Of a stretch of 48,481 nt of DNA, positions 16,729-24,078 are shown piece by piece; positions within the stretch are counted from its first letter, which is position 1; each line of letters starts with the position of its first letter. The DNA is taken from positions 1 through 48,481 of the forward strand of contig JABIDK010000006.1 of NCBI GenBank assembly GCA_018651725.1, given 5' to 3'. The position numbers were made by a program, and so were the translations under genes. Below the pieces are notes generated by a model, which worked only from the letters and a program-made list of their open reading frames with translations, did not search any database and was not told where the DNA came from. The DNA is from Candidatus Falkowiibacteriota bacterium. GTDB lineage: Bacteria; Patescibacteriota; Patescibacteriia; JAACEG01.

Positions 16729-16761
16729 AAGGCCGATCGATTCAAGTGTTCGGCCTTTTTT
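16729..16761 (+). terminator. Rho-independent terminator
   Basis: The stem AAGGCCGA/TCGGCCTT encloses a 13-nt loop and is followed by TTTT. It terminates the 98-aa gene just before the rnpB promoter. Confidence 0.9.
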
Positions 16762-16763
16762 AA

Positions 16764-16792
16764 TTGACATTTTAGGTGTTTTGTGCTACTGT
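16764..16792 (+). promoter_or_regulatory. rnpB promoter
   Basis: A consensus TTGACA is followed after exactly 17 bases by TACTGT, with TGC directly upstream (extended -10). The expected start, six to seven bases downstream, coincides with the first base of helix P1 at 16799. Confidence 0.85.
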
Positions 16793-16798
16793 TTTATT

Positions 16799-17327
16799 AG
16801 TTTGGGCAAGTGGATAGTCGCTTCGTCTTTGTGACGGAGAGGAAAGTCCGGACATCTCTTAGTTTTTACTAGGAAAAGTGACAGTCGTTAACAGCGACCA
16901 GGGGCAACCCTAGGGAAAGTGCCGCAGAGACTATACTAATCTGCCTTAGGCAGATGAAATGTGAAAAGTAGGTTGGTGTTTTTTATTCTTAAGATAAAAA
17001 GCTACAACTTTCGTCCTCTGGTGACAGAGTGTACGTGGTAAACCCTGTCTGATGCAAGATCGTGCCCCGATGTACTTTGGGGAGAATCGCTAGAGGTCAA
17101 TAGCAATATTGATCCCAGATAGATGACTATCATTAGACTTGTTGCATAATAGGCTATTACTGCAATCTCCATATTTTGGTAAATTTCTCTGTAAAATTGT
17201 TGGCCTATGCTAAGGCATAAGCAAAAAATTTTACAGAGAAATTTCCTCAAAATCTGGAAATTTCGTAACATAGCCTATTATGCAACAAGTCTATTAGACA
17301 AAATCCGGCTTATAGCTTGCCTGAACT
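16799..17327 (+). ncRNA. rnpB: RNase P RNA (type A-like) interrupted by a hairpin insertion
   Basis: The catalytic RNA of RNase P, which matures tRNA 5' ends. P1 pairs AGUUUGGGCAAG (16799-16810) with CUUGCCUGAACU (17316-17327) over 12 bp. P2 pairs GATAGTC (16813-16819) with GACTATC (17125-17131). Conserved region I is GAGGAAAGTCCGGAC, the central core is CAGGGGCAACCCTAGGGAAA, GGTAAACCC is present, and the 3' core reads TCCGGCTTAT. The total is 529 nt. Removing the 158-bp element plus its 3-bp duplication leaves 368 nt, a normal size. The insertion splits joining strand J2/4, right beside P4 in the catalytic core, so whether this RNA works is an open question. Promoter and terminator are intact. 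Confidence 0.95.
17135..17292. mobile_element. 158-bp MITE-like palindromic element inserted in rnpB
   Basis: The ends are perfect 23-bp inverted repeats (17135-17157 and 17270-17292; outer sequence AGACTTGTTGCATAAT). A second perfect 18-bp inverted repeat lies inside (17181-17198/17227-17244), and between them the arms match imperfectly. The flanks show ATT on both sides (17132-17134, 17293-17295), a plausible 3-bp target duplication; because AGAC follows on both sides, a longer 7-bp direct repeat is also visible. There is no coding capacity. Excision restores an 11-nt J2/4 strand comparable to E. coli. The parent insertion sequence is not in the window. Confidence 0.88.
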
Positions 17328-17332
17328 ATCTT

Positions 17333-17362
17333 AAAAACCCAACCTTGAAAGATTGGGTTTTT
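17333..17362 (+). terminator. rnpB terminator
   Basis: The 10-bp stem AAAAACCCAA/TTGGGTTTTT, with T residues at the end, starts 5 bases after the end of P1. Confidence 0.9.
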
Positions 17363-17380
17363 ATGTTAAGATATTAATAT

Positions 17381-18787
17381 ATGAAAAAATCAGAACTTAT
17401 TTTTGCGGCTATTTTGGTGCCGGTTGATTATTTAATGGTAATTTTGGCGGGAATTACTGCTTATTTTTTGCGTTTTTCTGCTTTTTCTCGGGAAATTAGA
17501 CCGATTATCTTTGAATTACCTTTTGAAAATTATATTAAGGTTGTTTTTTTGACGGCCTTAGCCTGGCTTGTTATCTTTGCCTTTGCCGGTCTTTATACAA
17601 CTAAAGTTAGGCGTCGATTTATCGATGAGTTTTATAAGATATTTTTAGCTTGTTCATCCGGAATAATGCTTCTGTTTGGAGTGATATTTATGAGTCGGGA
17701 GCTTTTTGATTCTCGTTTTATAGTTTTAGCTGGTTGGATATTTAGTATTATTTTTGTTTTTTTTGGTAGAGTTGTTGTCAGGGTTGTAGAAAAAAAATTA
17801 TTTAAAAAAGGAATCGGGGTGCATAATTTACTGATTATCGGCAAAGACAAGACTACAGAAAAAATTATTCAATTATTTAAAAAAGATAAATCTTTTGGAT
17901 ATAAAATAGTTGGCTGGATAGAAGATTCTAGTATGGCACTTGAAAAAGTTTCCAATTTTATAAAAACCAATAAAGTAGATGAAATTTTACAGTGCGAAGA
18001 TATTGGACAGGAAAAATCTTTGGAGCTGGTTGAGTTTTGTAATGAGCATCATATAGTTTATAAATATGTGCCGAGTTTATTTGAGGCTCAGGCGATTAAT
18101 GTGGAGATCCAACATTTAGGTGGCGTGCCGATTATTGAGCTTAAAAGAACCCCGCTTGACGGCTGGCGAAAGATTTTAAAAAGAGTTTTTGATATTTTAG
18201 GTAGTATTTTGGCGATTATTATTTTTTCTCCAATTATGTTGATAGTAGCTATTGCGGTTAAATTAGACTCTAAGGGTCCTATTTTTTTCGGTTATCAAAG
18301 AATCGGGCAGTACGGTAAGCCGTTTTTTTATTTTAAATTTAGATCAATGAAAGCGAATACGCATGAAATGAGGTATGATCCAAGCTTCAGGGAACAGGTG
18401 GAAGACACCAGGGGTTGGAATAATCAGAATCCTATGGTAAAATATAAAAATGATCCTCGCATTACACGCGTGGGCAAATTTATCCGCAGGACAAGTTTAG
18501 ACGAACTGCCGGAGTTTTTTAATGTTTTAATAGGAAAAATGAGTTTGGTTGGCCCTCGTCCACACGAACCCGAAGAAGTCGCCAAGTATAAAAAAGAATG
18601 TAAGCATGTCTTAACAATTAAGCCGGGCATAACCGGTTTACCTCAAATAAGCGGTCGAAGCGATCTTAGTTTCGAAGAAGAGGTAAAGCTGGATATTTAT
18701 TACATTGAAAATTGGAAATTAAAACTGGATTTATATATTTTATTTAAAACCCCCTTTATCTTGTTAAAGAGGAGAAAAGCTGATTAG
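17381..18787 (+). CDS. Polyprenyl-phosphate sugar-1-phosphate transferase (exopolysaccharide initiation)
   Basis: A 468-aa polyprenol-phosphate glycosyl-1-phosphate transferase of the WbaP/UndP-glycosyltransferase type. Four N-terminal membrane helices (about residues 8-28, 47-67, 84-104, 112-132) are followed by a Rossmann-like CoA-binding-type domain (HNLLIIGKDKTTEKI). Then comes the catalytic bacterial sugar transferase domain (pfam02397 type): KRVFDILGSILAIIIFSPIM membrane hairpin, FYFKFRSM, RVGKFIRRTSLDELPEFFNV (catalytic Asp-Glu), MSLVGPRPH and PGITGLPQISGRSDL. It loads the first sugar phosphate onto undecaprenyl phosphate for a surface polysaccharide. No glycan-assembly genes follow; instead mraY, which uses the same lipid carrier, is next after 8 bases. 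Confidence 0.93.
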   Translation: MKKSELIFAAILVPVDYLMVILAGITAYFLRFSAFSREIRPIIFELPFENYIKVVFLTALAWLVIFAFAGLYTTKVRRRFIDEFYKIFLACSSGIMLLFGVIFMSRELFDSRFIVLAGWIFSIIFVFFGRVVVRVVEKKLFKKGIGVHNLLIIGKDKTTEKIIQLFKKDKSFGYKIVGWIEDSSMALEKVSNFIKTNKVDEILQCEDIGQEKSLELVEFCNEHHIVYKYVPSLFEAQAINVEIQHLGGVPIIELKRTPLDGWRKILKRVFDILGSILAIIIFSPIMLIVAIAVKLDSKGPIFFGYQRIGQYGKPFFYFKFRSMKANTHEMRYDPSFREQVEDTRGWNNQNPMVKYKNDPRITRVGKFIRRTSLDELPEFFNVLIGKMSLVGPRPHEPEEVAKYKKECKHVLTIKPGITGLPQISGRSDLSFEEEVKLDIYYIENWKLKLDLYILFKTPFILLKRRKAD

Positions 18788-18795
18788 CTAACTTT

Positions 18796-19839
18796 ATGGA
18801 AAATATTTTTGTTATTAAAATTTTTGTTATTACCGCGTTATCTTTTTTAGTGGCGCTTTTTTGGATGCCTTTTTTGCTTGCAACATTGAAAAAATATAAT
18901 ATTGGAAAAAAAATCAGAGATGAAAAAACCACACCAATTTTTTCTAGGTTACATCAAAAAAAAGAAGGCACACCAACGATGGGCGGGATTTTAATCTGGG
19001 GAACGGTTTTGTTTTTATCTATTTTATTTTTTTATTTACAAGTTATCTTTGACTCCGAATTACTTAAACATTTTAATTTTTTAACTCGAAAAGAAACTTT
19101 TTTACCGTTAGGAGCATTGATAGCAGCGGCTATTGTGGGACTTTTTGATGATTTGTTTAACGTTAAAAAAATCGGGCCCAACGGAGGCGGACTCAGAGTT
19201 CGCCATCGCCTTTTGATCTACGCTTTTGTGGCTGTTGTTGGGGCGTGGTGGTTTTATTTTAAATTAGAATGGAGTGAAATTCATGTCCCGTTTATGGGAA
19301 ACTTTGAAATAGGTTGGTGGTATATTCCGTTTTTTATCTTTGTTATTGTGGCCACTTCTCATAGTGTTAATTTAACAGACGGTTTAGATGGTTTAGCTGG
19401 CGGAGCACTTCTTTCTTCTTTTGCCGCTTACGGAGCCATATCGTTTGCTCAGGGTCGATATGATTTAGCGGCTTTTTGCGGGGCAATTATCGGAGCACTT
19501 TTGGCGTTTTTGTGGTTTAATATCAATCCGGCTAAGTTTTTTATGGGAGATACCGGAGCTATGAGCCTGGGGGTAACCCTTGGAATTGTAGCTATGCTCT
19601 CTGGATATGTCTTGCTTTTACCGATAATTGGTTCGGTCTTTGTTATCGAAACAATGTCTGTTTTAATTCAGTGGACACATAGGAAGGTTGCTGGTAAAAA
19701 ATTATTTTTATCCAGTCCTTTACATCATCATTTAGAAGCCAAAGGCTGGCAAGAAGCAACAATTGTTATGCGTTTCTGGGTAATCAGCGGAGTAAGCGCG
19801 GTTATGGGATTGATTTTATTTTTCTGGGATAAGGGGTAG
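18796..19839 (+). CDS. mraY: Phospho-N-acetylmuramoyl-pentapeptide transferase MraY
   Basis: A 347-aa integral membrane enzyme that makes lipid I from UDP-MurNAc-pentapeptide and undecaprenyl phosphate. About ten membrane helices are visible. Signature residues are present: GTPTMGGILI, GLFDDLFNVKK (catalytic Asp pair), SVNLTDGLDGLAGG, KFFMGDTGAMSLG and PLHHHLEAKGW. The length is normal for the family. It lies 8 bases after the sugar transferase gene and 5 bases before the MurL-MurD fusion gene, so the cell can clearly make peptidoglycan precursors. No murC, murE, murF or murG is in the window. Confidence 0.97.
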   Translation: MENIFVIKIFVITALSFLVALFWMPFLLATLKKYNIGKKIRDEKTTPIFSRLHQKKEGTPTMGGILIWGTVLFLSILFFYLQVIFDSELLKHFNFLTRKETFLPLGALIAAAIVGLFDDLFNVKKIGPNGGGLRVRHRLLIYAFVAVVGAWWFYFKLEWSEIHVPFMGNFEIGWWYIPFFIFVIVATSHSVNLTDGLDGLAGGALLSSFAAYGAISFAQGRYDLAAFCGAIIGALLAFLWFNINPAKFFMGDTGAMSLGVTLGIVAMLSGYVLLLPIIGSVFVIETMSVLIQWTHRKVAGKKLFLSSPLHHHLEAKGWQEATIVMRFWVISGVSAVMGLILFFWDKG

Positions 19840-19844
19840 GTTGT

Positions 19845-22412
19845 ATGAAATACAAAGAATTTATATTTGAAAAATATAGTTTTGACTCTATGACTGGTGA
19901 GGCTGTTTTTTGTTATTCTATTGATAATAAATTAAAATTTAAGGAGGTTTTGTATTTTCCGATTAAAGGGGTTGAAAAAAACATAGAGCTGATCGATAAG
20001 ATTTTGTTTAATATTCATTTGGCCGGTGGTCTTAGTTATTGGAAAACTTATTGCCCGCAGAAAATTGTTGTTAAATCAGGTGAGTTAAGCAAAACTCAGG
20101 CTAAATTTTGGGAGAAGTTGTACTATAAAGGTTTAGGGCAGTTTTATTTTGAAAATAAATTAGATCCGAATAAATTAAAACCGAATTTTCCGTATGAAAA
20201 TGTCGAAACAAATTCGATTCGTTTAACTGGCTTAAAAGATAATTTACTTCCATGGGGTGGCGGAAAAGACTCTATTGTTTCAGCTGAGATTTTAAGAAAA
20301 GCAAAAAAAGATTTTACTTTATTTTCTGTAAGAGAATCAATCCCGCAAAAACAAACAGCTAAAATTGCTAACAAAAAATTAATCACTGTTGATCGAAAAC
20401 TTTCTCCAAACTTAAAAGCGTTGCAAAAAAAAGACGCATACATTGGACATGTTCCTATTACGGCTTATTATAGTTTTATTGAGATTTTAGTGGCTGTGCT
20501 TTATGGTTTTAAAAATGTTGTTTTGTCTAATGAAAAAAGCTCTGATTATGGAAATATAAAATATAAAGGTCTTGTTGTTAACCATCAGTATTCTAAAAGT
20601 TATGAATTTGAAAAAGATTTTAGTAAGTATTTAGCTAAATATATTACGCCAAGTATAAAATATTTCAGCTTGCTTCGTAATTGGTATGAAATAAAAATCG
20701 CTAAAGAATTTTCAAAATACCCACAGTATTTTCAAAGTTTTTCCAGCTGTAACCTAGCTAATTTTAAAATAGACAAAAGTAAAAGATTAAAAACAGGTTT
20801 ATGGTGCAATAGTTGCCCTAAATGCGCTTTTGTTTTTGTGATGCTCTCTGCGTTTTTGCCTAAAAAAGAAATTTTAAAGATATTTAAAAAAGATTTATTT
20901 GATGATAAAAAACTGGAAAATACTTTTTTAGATCTTTTAGGATTAAGAGCGCATAAACCTCTTGAATGTGTTGGTAGAAAAAGTGAAGTAAAACAGGCTT
21001 TGAAAAAAATTATAGAAAAAGGAGAGTTTAAAGATAGTTATTTTATTAAGAAGATAGATGATAAAAAACTTGTTATTTTAGGTCTTGGGGTTGAGGGTCA
21101 GTCTGTTTTGAGATTTATGCGTGGGATTGATAGAGAAAAGAAGATTACTATTGCAGATAGTAGAAAATTGTCTGAATTTGACAGTAAAACTCAAAGATTG
21201 TTAAAGAAAGATAAAAATTTTAAACTTTGTTTTGGTAAAAAATATTTGGATTGTCTTAAAAATGCTGAGATTATTGTTAAGTCTCCCGGTATTAGTATTC
21301 AAAATACAAAAGAGATACAACAAGCTCAAAAAAATGGTGCGGTTGTTACCTCGGCTGTTAATTTGTTTTTGGAGCAAGCTAGGGGTCCTGTAATCGGTAT
21401 AACAGGCACTAAGGGTAAAAGTACAACCTCGTCTTTAATATATAAAATTTTAAAAACAGCAGGTAAAAAGGTTTATTTTGGTGGAAATATTGGCAAGCCG
21501 ATTTTAGATTTATTAAAGTATGATAGTAAAAACACTTATTTTATTGTTGAACTATCAAGTTATCAGCTTGAAAATATCTCAAAAAAACCGGAAATAGTGC
21601 TTATAACTTCTTTTTTCAAAGATCATTTGGATTATCACGGTGGAGTTGAGAAATATTTTCAAGCAAAAATGAATATTATAGGTAGTAAAAATAAGGTTAT
21701 TTATAATGCGAACTTTAAAGTTATTAGTGATTTTTTAAATCAAAGTAACAATAAAAATATTTATTCCTATAACAACGATAAAAACTATATAAAAAATGGC
21801 TTTATATTTGTGAAAAATGCAAAAATATTACCTGTAAGCTCTATTAAAATTCCTGGTCAGCACAATCAGGAAAATGTTTTAGCTGCTTGCGTAGTAACAA
21901 AAGATTTAAAGATAAATTCAAAAACAATTGAAAGAGCAGTTAAAGGCTTCAAGAGCCTGGAGCATAGAATGCAAAAACTTGGCAAATTTAAAAACATTGT
22001 TTTTTATAACGATTCAGCCTCGGTCACGCCGGAATCAACTATTGAGGCAATTAAGGCGCTAAAAAATATTAATACAATTATTCTAGGAGGCTTGGATCGC
22101 GGTTATGATTTTAAAAGATTAGCACAAGTGATATTAGAATCAAAAATAAAAAATGTTGCTTTGTTCCCAAATTCAGACAAAGCTCTTTGGAGCTCTCTGG
22201 AAAAAGTATGTGCGAAAAATAAAAAATATTCTCTACCTAAAAAGAAAAAATTTTCTAATATGAAAGATTGCGTTAAGTGGTGTTTTGAAATTACAGAACC
22301 GGGAAGCATCTGTCTTCTTTCCCCGGCCTCACCAAGTTATCTGAGTTTCAAAAATTTCAAAGACCGCGGAGAACAATACACTACGCGTTTGCTTTGTTGG
22401 CCTATAGAGTGA
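19845..22412 (+). CDS. murL-murD: MurL-MurD fusion: UDP-MurNAc-L-Ala-L-Glu epimerase fused to UDP-MurNAc-L-Ala:glutamate ligase
   Basis: The 855-aa product is two enzymes in one chain. Residues 1 to about 390 match MurL, the ATP-dependent epimerase described in Xanthomonas: LAGGLSYWKTYCP, PWGGGKDSIVSAEIL (PP-loop-like, about 135-149), GHVPITAYYSF, VVLSNEKSSDYGN, NHQYSKSYEFE, YFSLLRNWYEIKIA, WCNSCPKCAFVF (about 319) and HKPLECVG. From about residue 405 a full Mur ligase follows: VILGLGVEGQS, GITGTKGKSTTSS (about 517), ELSSYQLENI, FKDHLDYHGG, EHRMQKLGKF, YNDSASVTPESTIEAI and SFKNFKDRGEQY. By analogy the ligase half is a MurD2 that adds L-Glu, which the MurL half then inverts, removing the need for glutamate racemase. 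No frameshift or linker stop is seen. The fusion explains the double length compared with normal MurD (about 450). Confidence 0.9.
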   Translation: MKYKEFIFEKYSFDSMTGEAVFCYSIDNKLKFKEVLYFPIKGVEKNIELIDKILFNIHLAGGLSYWKTYCPQKIVVKSGELSKTQAKFWEKLYYKGLGQFYFENKLDPNKLKPNFPYENVETNSIRLTGLKDNLLPWGGGKDSIVSAEILRKAKKDFTLFSVRESIPQKQTAKIANKKLITVDRKLSPNLKALQKKDAYIGHVPITAYYSFIEILVAVLYGFKNVVLSNEKSSDYGNIKYKGLVVNHQYSKSYEFEKDFSKYLAKYITPSIKYFSLLRNWYEIKIAKEFSKYPQYFQSFSSCNLANFKIDKSKRLKTGLWCNSCPKCAFVFVMLSAFLPKKEILKIFKKDLFDDKKLENTFLDLLGLRAHKPLECVGRKSEVKQALKKIIEKGEFKDSYFIKKIDDKKLVILGLGVEGQSVLRFMRGIDREKKITIADSRKLSEFDSKTQRLLKKDKNFKLCFGKKYLDCLKNAEIIVKSPGISIQNTKEIQQAQKNGAVVTSAVNLFLEQARGPVIGITGTKGKSTTSSLIYKILKTAGKKVYFGGNIGKPILDLLKYDSKNTYFIVELSSYQLENISKKPEIVLITSFFKDHLDYHGGVEKYFQAKMNIIGSKNKVIYNANFKVISDFLNQSNNKNIYSYNNDKNYIKNGFIFVKNAKILPVSSIKIPGQHNQENVLAACVVTKDLKINSKTIERAVKGFKSLEHRMQKLGKFKNIVFYNDSASVTPESTIEAIKALKNINTIILGGLDRGYDFKRLAQVILESKIKNVALFPNSDKALWSSLEKVCAKNKKYSLPKKKKFSNMKDCVKWCFEITEPGSICLLSPASPSYLSFKNFKDRGEQYTTRLLCWPIE

Positions 22413-22432
22413 AAAGTAATTGACTAATGAAG

Positions 22433-22464
22433 TTATCCACAATAGACTAATATAGTTATCCACA
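22433..22464 (+). promoter_or_regulatory. Two perfect DnaA boxes
   Basis: TTATCCACA occurs at 22433-22441 and again at 22456-22464, same orientation, 23 bases start to start (about two helical turns). This is the strongest DnaA box sequence known in E. coli. It could be a DnaA-regulated promoter site or part of an origin; dnaA and dnaN are not in the window. Confidence 0.75.
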
Positions 22465-22484
22465 GTTTGTGTCATAAAAATATA

Positions 22485-22513
22485 TTGACACTTTTTTTAT
22501 TTGTATCTACGAT
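22485..22513 (+). promoter_or_regulatory. Putative promoter downstream of the DnaA boxes
   Basis: A perfect TTGACA is followed after 17 bases by TACGAT (4 of 6 matches to consensus). An alternative -10, TAATAT, lies at 22513-22518 but with a 22-base spacer. TTGACAC also forms an inverted repeat with GTGTCA 11 bases upstream, a possible operator. Confidence 0.5.
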
Positions 22514-22519
22514 AATATA

Positions 22520-22711
22520 ATATTTAAAAGCGTAAAATTATCTTAATTTAAATTTTTCATATATGACTTGTCTGGAAAAAAATGTTAGATTAAAGAAAGT
22601 TTACTTTTTCAACAAAGTTGTTGTCGGTTATTTTTACGCAATAAAAATTTGGAAAATTAAAAAAATATTTTTTAAGATACGTCCTCAAGCAAATTTCGCT
22701 TGAGGTTTTTT
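22520..22711 (+). ncRNA. Candidate short transcript: structured RNA or 46-codon gene
   Basis: This stretch is bounded by the promoter at 22485 and the terminator at 22683. It contains two mutually exclusive 8-bp pairings: GCGTAAAA (22530) with TTTTACGC (22632), and TATCTTAA (22539) with TTAAGATA (22672). An ORF of 46 codons (22563-22703, ATG to TGA) lies within it and ends inside the terminator stem. Its predicted product is basic and aromatic, without an SD or recognisable domain. I cannot tell whether RNA or peptide is the product. It does not match tmRNA, SRP or 6S consensus elements that I know. Confidence 0.35.
22683..22711 (+). terminator. Rho-independent terminator
   Basis: The perfect stem CCTCAAGC/GCTTGAGG with a 7-nt loop is followed by six T residues. 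It closes the short transcript, or could work as an attenuator if transcription continues to the surface-protein gene. Confidence 0.85.
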
Positions 22712-22740
22712 ATTTGCTAATTATTTTGCTTATTAATTTT

Positions 22741-22809
22741 TTAAAACAAGCGCGGAGGGGGAAAAGGTCGATGCAAAGTCTTGTTTTGAAGAAAAATAAA
22801 TATTTATGA
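22741..22809 (+). promoter_or_regulatory. Leader hairpin with SD and 12-codon leader-peptide candidate
   Basis: A 10-bp stem (TTAAAACAAG with CTTGTTTTGA, 22741-22750/22780-22789) closes a 29-nt loop that holds GGAGGGGG and, nine bases on, an ATG at 22771. This opens a 12-codon ORF, MQSLVLKKNKYL, ending in TGA at 22807-22809. The main gene starts 51 bases later. The strong SD in an otherwise SD-poor region supports real initiation here. Confidence 0.45.
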
Positions 22810-22860
22810 ATTTTTAAGGATTAATAACTTTGATCCTATAAGATTCTTCTTTAAAACAAT

Positions 22861-24033
22861 ATGAAAAAAACACTTTATAGCATTGTTATTCTTTCAATGC
22901 TAATGTGGACAGTTTCCCCGGCTGTATTAGCGGAAACAGTTGGTACCGGTTTAATCCGTGGAGAAGGTGGAGGAGAAGCTCCTATTATTAAAGCAAAATG
23001 GGAGATGAAAGGTCCATCATTTAATGGGCCAGATTATGTTGGTTATGGTGGTGGTGAAGGTGTTGACGACAGCACAGCTGCTGGCGCTCAATTTACTCCT
23101 CCAGGAGTTTGGGACGATGAAATGCACTACACAGTTTGCGCTATCGTAACTGATCCTAATGGAGCAGCCGATATTGATGGAGTTTATGCTGATATCTACT
23201 ACCCTGAAGGAATTGCTTTTCACCCGGAATCTCCAGAGCCTTGGGCAGATGTAGTTGGCGGCGGAACAACCAGTACTCCTGATTACGGAGACTCAGGTTG
23301 TGGTGATTTCATCGAAGAAAACACTCTTATCAAGCTTGACAAAATGGAAGGTTGGGACTTGTTCTGTGACCATATTAAAAACGGTAACAACAACTTGCCA
23401 ACAATCTACTCTCCTTACGACTACGATGAAATTTGTGCTGAAACAGGAGAGTTGATGAAAGAAGAGGCTTATGTTTACTGCGATGATAAAACATTAACTT
23501 GGGAAGATCCAGCAGGAGATTATAGAGTTGAACTTTTCGCTCTAGATCAAGCCGGTAATTTCAGTTACGATGATGTTCCAAACATTAATCACTTTGAATA
23601 CCTTCCAATGATAGGTTTTGAAGTTGACTTTGACAGAGTTGAATACGGACAAGTTATGCTTAATACTCACAAAATAATTTCCGGTGATTTAACTTGGGAT
23701 GGCGTAGGAAACGGAGATAGTCCTGCTTCTGTTCGAAATATCGGTAACACCAGACTTTACATGTGGGTTGAACAAGACGACATGGGACTGGGACAAACCA
23801 GTGGAGAATGGAATGTTGAATACGATGCCAGAATCGGTAACGAAGAACTTGACTGGGCTATTTATGACCCAGAGGTAAATACAAGGCTGGAAGACATTCT
23901 TGATTTATCTGAAATGGAGGAAATGGATTTCTCTATTTTGATCACAAAGTTCCCAGCAATTGACCCTGAGTACTATGGTGACATGGTGCTTAGCGCTACT
24001 CAAGCAAATTTCAGAGAATGTTGCGGATGTTAA
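22861..24033 (+). CDS. Secreted acidic protein, probable abundant surface protein
   Basis: The 390-aa product has a classical signal peptide (MKKTLYSIVILSMLMWTVSPAVLA, cleavage after about residue 24) and no membrane anchor. The mature part is very acidic and aromatic, with Gly-rich DGVGNGDSPAS-type loops, and about seven Cys including the terminal FRECCGC, so disulfide or metal cross-linking is possible. No catalytic motif or named domain was recognised. Codons ending in C (GAC, TAC, AAC, TTC) are much more common than in neighbouring genes, a usual sign of very high expression. With the elaborate leader and double hairpin downstream, this suggests a major surface or S-layer-like protein. 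That role is inference. Confidence 0.75.
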   Translation: MKKTLYSIVILSMLMWTVSPAVLAETVGTGLIRGEGGGEAPIIKAKWEMKGPSFNGPDYVGYGGGEGVDDSTAAGAQFTPPGVWDDEMHYTVCAIVTDPNGAADIDGVYADIYYPEGIAFHPESPEPWADVVGGGTTSTPDYGDSGCGDFIEENTLIKLDKMEGWDLFCDHIKNGNNNLPTIYSPYDYDEICAETGELMKEEAYVYCDDKTLTWEDPAGDYRVELFALDQAGNFSYDDVPNINHFEYLPMIGFEVDFDRVEYGQVMLNTHKIISGDLTWDGVGNGDSPASVRNIGNTRLYMWVEQDDMGLGQTSGEWNVEYDARIGNEELDWAIYDPEVNTRLEDILDLSEMEEMDFSILITKFPAIDPEYYGDMVLSATQANFRECCGC

Positions 24034-24050
24034 CATCCTTAAAATAGCTT

Positions 24051-24078
24051 TTGGGGCACTTTTTAAAAAGTGCCCCAA
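24051..24078 (+). repeat. Perfect 28-bp palindrome after the surface-protein gene
   Basis: TTGGGGCACTTTTT is followed directly by its exact complement. In RNA it would form a stem of about 12 bp, 17 bases after the stop. It lacks a T tract of its own and sits directly against the next hairpin, so it may protect the mRNA 3' end. Confidence 0.8.

Larger units (their letters stand above)
22413..22860 (+). other. 448-bp non-coding region with DnaA boxes, a terminated short transcript and a leader
   Basis: From left to right this gap holds two perfect DnaA boxes, a consensus -35 promoter, an approximately 190-nt transcribed stretch ending in a strong terminator, an SD plus 12-codon mini-ORF within a hairpin loop, and the leader of the surface-protein gene. 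Each is listed separately. The stretch is extremely AT-rich except for a GC-rich patch at 22751-22770. Confidence 0.6.

Noticed and set aside
17002..17271. 89-codon minus-strand ORF
   Set aside because: It lies inside RNase P RNA and the hairpin element; no SD, no domain, and the plus-strand RNA explains the sequence.
22751..22780. Similarity of GATGCAAAGTC and the G-rich loop to the c-di-GMP-I (GEMM) riboswitch consensus
   Set aside because: The first hairpin with its tetraloop and the second arm of the riboswitch are missing; the SD and mini-ORF explain the G-rich patch better.
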